From Candidatus Adiutrix sp. (GTDB lineage: Bacteria > Desulfobacterota > Desulfarculia > Adiutricales > Adiutricaceae): DNA of 7,056 bases. Of the stretch, positions 5,652 through 7,056 are shown one piece after another. How positions within the stretch are numbered: position 1 is the stretch's first letter; every line of letters starts with the position of its first letter. The DNA is taken from positions 1 to 7,056 of the forward strand of contig JAITBV010000238.1 of the NCBI GenBank assembly GCA_031283395.1, written 5' to 3'. A program made the position numbers and the translations under genes. The notes under the pieces were generated by a model, which saw nothing but the letters and a program-made list of their open reading frames with translations, made no database searches and was not told where the DNA came from.

Positions 5652-6857
5652 TCAGCGGCCCGGCGGCCGGCCATTGCCGGCCGGCGGAGCCGGCGGGGTT
5701 TCCGGCGACATTGATTCCAGGGTCAGATGGTCCATGTCCGCCATCTCGCCATGCTGGGCCTTGATAGTGTCCAAGCCGCGGCTGACCACCGACTTCTTGG
5801 TGCAGAAGACCCGGGCCGTCTCTTCGGTGATGATCTTGTCGCGGAAAAGGTCCAGGATATGCTGGTCAAAGGTCTGGAAACCCACCGGCCGCATGGAGGC
5901 GATGGCGTTGTAGAGATTTTTGTCCTCGGCTTCGCCGTTGGTTATGATATCCTTTATCAAAAGGCTGGCCCCCATGATCTCCATGGCCGCCACCCGGCCG
6001 CCGCCCACCTTGGGCAGGAGCCGCTGGCTGATTACCCAGCGCAGCACCCCGGCCAGCCGGACCCTTATCTGCCTTTCCTCATCTAGGTCGAACAGCCCCA
6101 GGGCGCGGGCCACGGTGGAGGGGGCATCGTTGGCGTGGAGGGTGGCGAAGACCAGATGACCGGTTTCGGCCGCGGACAGGGCGATCTCCAGGGTCTCACG
6201 GTCACGTATCTCTCCGATGAGTATGACTTTCGGGGCCTGGCGCAGAGCCGCCCGCAGCCCTTCGGCGAAGGTGTGGAAATCGATGCCCAGCTCCCGCTGG
6301 TTGAAGGTGGCCTGTTTATGAGGGTGGATAAATTCCACCGGGTCTTCCAGGGTGACCACATGGCAGGCCTTGGTGTTGTTTATTTCGTCCAAAATGGCGG
6401 CCAGGGTGGTGGTTTTGCCGCTGCCGGTGGCCCCGGTCACGAAGATGATGCCGTTTTTTTCCCCGGCCATTTGGATAAAGGTTTCCGGCAGCCCCAGGTC
6501 TTCCATGGTCAGAATGGTGTTGGCCAGGCGGCGCATGACGACGCTGTATTTGCCCTGCTGGGAGAAGATGTTCACGCGGAACCTGGCCCGGCCGGGAATG
6601 GCGTAGGCCAGATCGCAACTGCCGGTCTGCAAAAGGGAACGGATAAGCCGGCGGTTGGAGCGCATTAGGCTGATGGCTATGGCTTCGGTCTGGAAAGAAC
6701 TTAAGCTTTCTATCTCCGGGTCGAAATAAACCGGGGTCAGTTCGCCGTTGAGTTCCACCTGGAAGGGGTGGCCCTCGGTGATGTTGATGTCGGAAACATC
6801 TGGCGCCACGGCCAGGATTTTTTGCAGAATATATTCCAGGTGCGAAGGTTGCAGCAT
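5652..6857 (-). CDS. PilT/PilU-family type IV pilus retraction ATPase
   Basis: This 401-residue protein is a hexameric cytoplasmic ATPase at the base of type IV pili that powers pilus retraction (twitching). The N-terminal PAS-like domain (about 1-115) is followed by the RecA-like core: Walker A GATGSGKT (142-149), Asp box VVTLEDPVEF (167-176), Walker B VILIGEIRDRET (211-222) with catalytic E216, and His box GHLVFATLHAN (233-243). The segment corresponding to the PilT AIRNLIRE motif reads LLIKDIITNGEAED (299-312), so it is not a textbook PilT and may be PilU-like. TFDQ (329-332) opens the usual C-terminal helices. A Pro/Gly tail (about 386-401) makes it longer than typical. The start ATG (6855-6857) has only a weak GAAGAG site 6 bases upstream. 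It lies 22 bases after another PilT-like gene and 25 before the zinc-ribbon gene. Confidence 0.93.
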   Translation of the reverse strand: MLQPSHLEYILQKILAVAPDVSDINITEGHPFQVELNGELTPVYFDPEIESLSSFQTEAIAISLMRSNRRLIRSLLQTGSCDLAYAIPGRARFRVNIFSQQGKYSVVMRRLANTILTMEDLGLPETFIQMAGEKNGIIFVTGATGSGKTTTLAAILDEINNTKACHVVTLEDPVEFIHPHKQATFNQRELGIDFHTFAEGLRAALRQAPKVILIGEIRDRETLEIALSAAETGHLVFATLHANDAPSTVARALGLFDLDEERQIRVRLAGVLRWVISQRLLPKVGGGRVAAMEIMGASLLIKDIITNGEAEDKNLYNAIASMRPVGFQTFDQHILDLFRDKIITEETARVFCTKKSVVSRGLDTIKAQHGEMADMDHLTLESMSPETPPAPPAGNGRPPGR

Positions 6858-6879
6858 ATTCGGCTCTTCTTGTCCGCCT

Positions 6880-7056
6880 TCAGACGTCGGTGAAGTCGTC
6901 GGGCGGCTGGGTCAGATACTGACGGAACTTGCCCTTGTCCTGGCAATGGTTGTAAGCTTCGTTGGGATCGATGCGGCCGGCCATGATGTGCTCCAACAGG
7001 GCGTCATCCAGGGACTGCATGCCGAACTTGCGCCCGGTCTGGATGACCGTGTTGAT
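6880..7056 (-). CDS. PilT-family ATPase, C-terminal end (cut by window edge)
   Basis: Only the last 58 residues are visible. The segment INTVIQTGRKFGMQSLDDALLE is the conserved PilT end (the QTG..GM.T.D element), followed by a short helical region with DPNEAYNH and KGKFRQYL and a Pro/Asp tail ending DDFTDV. The catalytic core is outside the window. The gene ends 22 bases before the second PilT/PilU-like ATPase, so the two retraction-type ATPases are tandem and co-transcribed. This copy, being first and with a more standard C-terminus, is the better candidate for the main PilT. It could also belong to another PilT-like paralogue. Confidence 0.85.
   Translation of the reverse strand: MNTVIQTGRKFGMQSLDDALLEHIMAGRIDPNEAYNHCQDKGKFRQYLTQPPDDFTDV

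Overview
The window looks like a piece of a high-GC, motile Gram-negative bacterium. It has both a flagellar system (FliJ, a MotE-type protein, a flagellin-like protein) and type IV pili (two PilT/PilU-type retraction ATPases). The gene styles (MotE-type protein next to FliJ, tandem PilT-like ATPases followed by a zinc-ribbon/receiver-like protein, a short MerR regulator, sigma-54 control) suggest a Desulfobacterota (former Deltaproteobacteria) lineage. That assignment is inference from protein style, not from a search.

Layout. (1) Minus strand, 1463 down to 1: the streptomycin operon rpsL-rpsG-fusA (S12, S7, EF-G), with fusA cut by the window edge and apparently starting at TTG. A strong housekeeping promoter (TTGACA-N17-CATAAT, 1690-1718) lies about 230 bases upstream of rpsL. 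The leader between them is structured and holds a terminator-like hairpin. (2) Minus strand, 3341 down to 1789: fliJ and a motE-like gene with an ATGA stop/start overlap. They sit directly upstream of the str operon without fliI or other flagellar export genes. (3) 3342-3753: a 412-base gene-free region between divergent genes. It is very AT-rich at both ends, with a GC-rich middle that may hold the 3' end of a decayed gene. At its merR side is a near-perfect sigma-54 promoter with an exact IHF consensus match about 47 bases upstream of the predicted start. (4) Plus strand, 3754-4850: a short MerR-type regulator and a 212-residue protein whose middle resembles the flagellin N-terminal helical region. 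They are probably one sigma-54-driven operon. (5) 4847-4892: a perfect 21-bp inverted repeat serving as a bidirectional terminator; the stop codons of both converging genes are inside its stem. (6) Minus strand, 7056 down to 4889: the C-terminus of one PilT-like ATPase, a complete second PilT/PilU-like ATPase, and a small protein with an N-terminal zinc ribbon and a degenerate response-receiver domain. These are closely spaced and read as one twitching-motility operon.

The theme outside the ribosomal genes is surface motility. The least ordinary items are the zinc-ribbon/pseudo-receiver protein coupled to the pilus ATPases, the flagellin-like protein paired with a MerR regulator under sigma-54/IHF control, and the structured str leader. 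I saw no tRNA, rRNA, CRISPR array, transposase or integrase.
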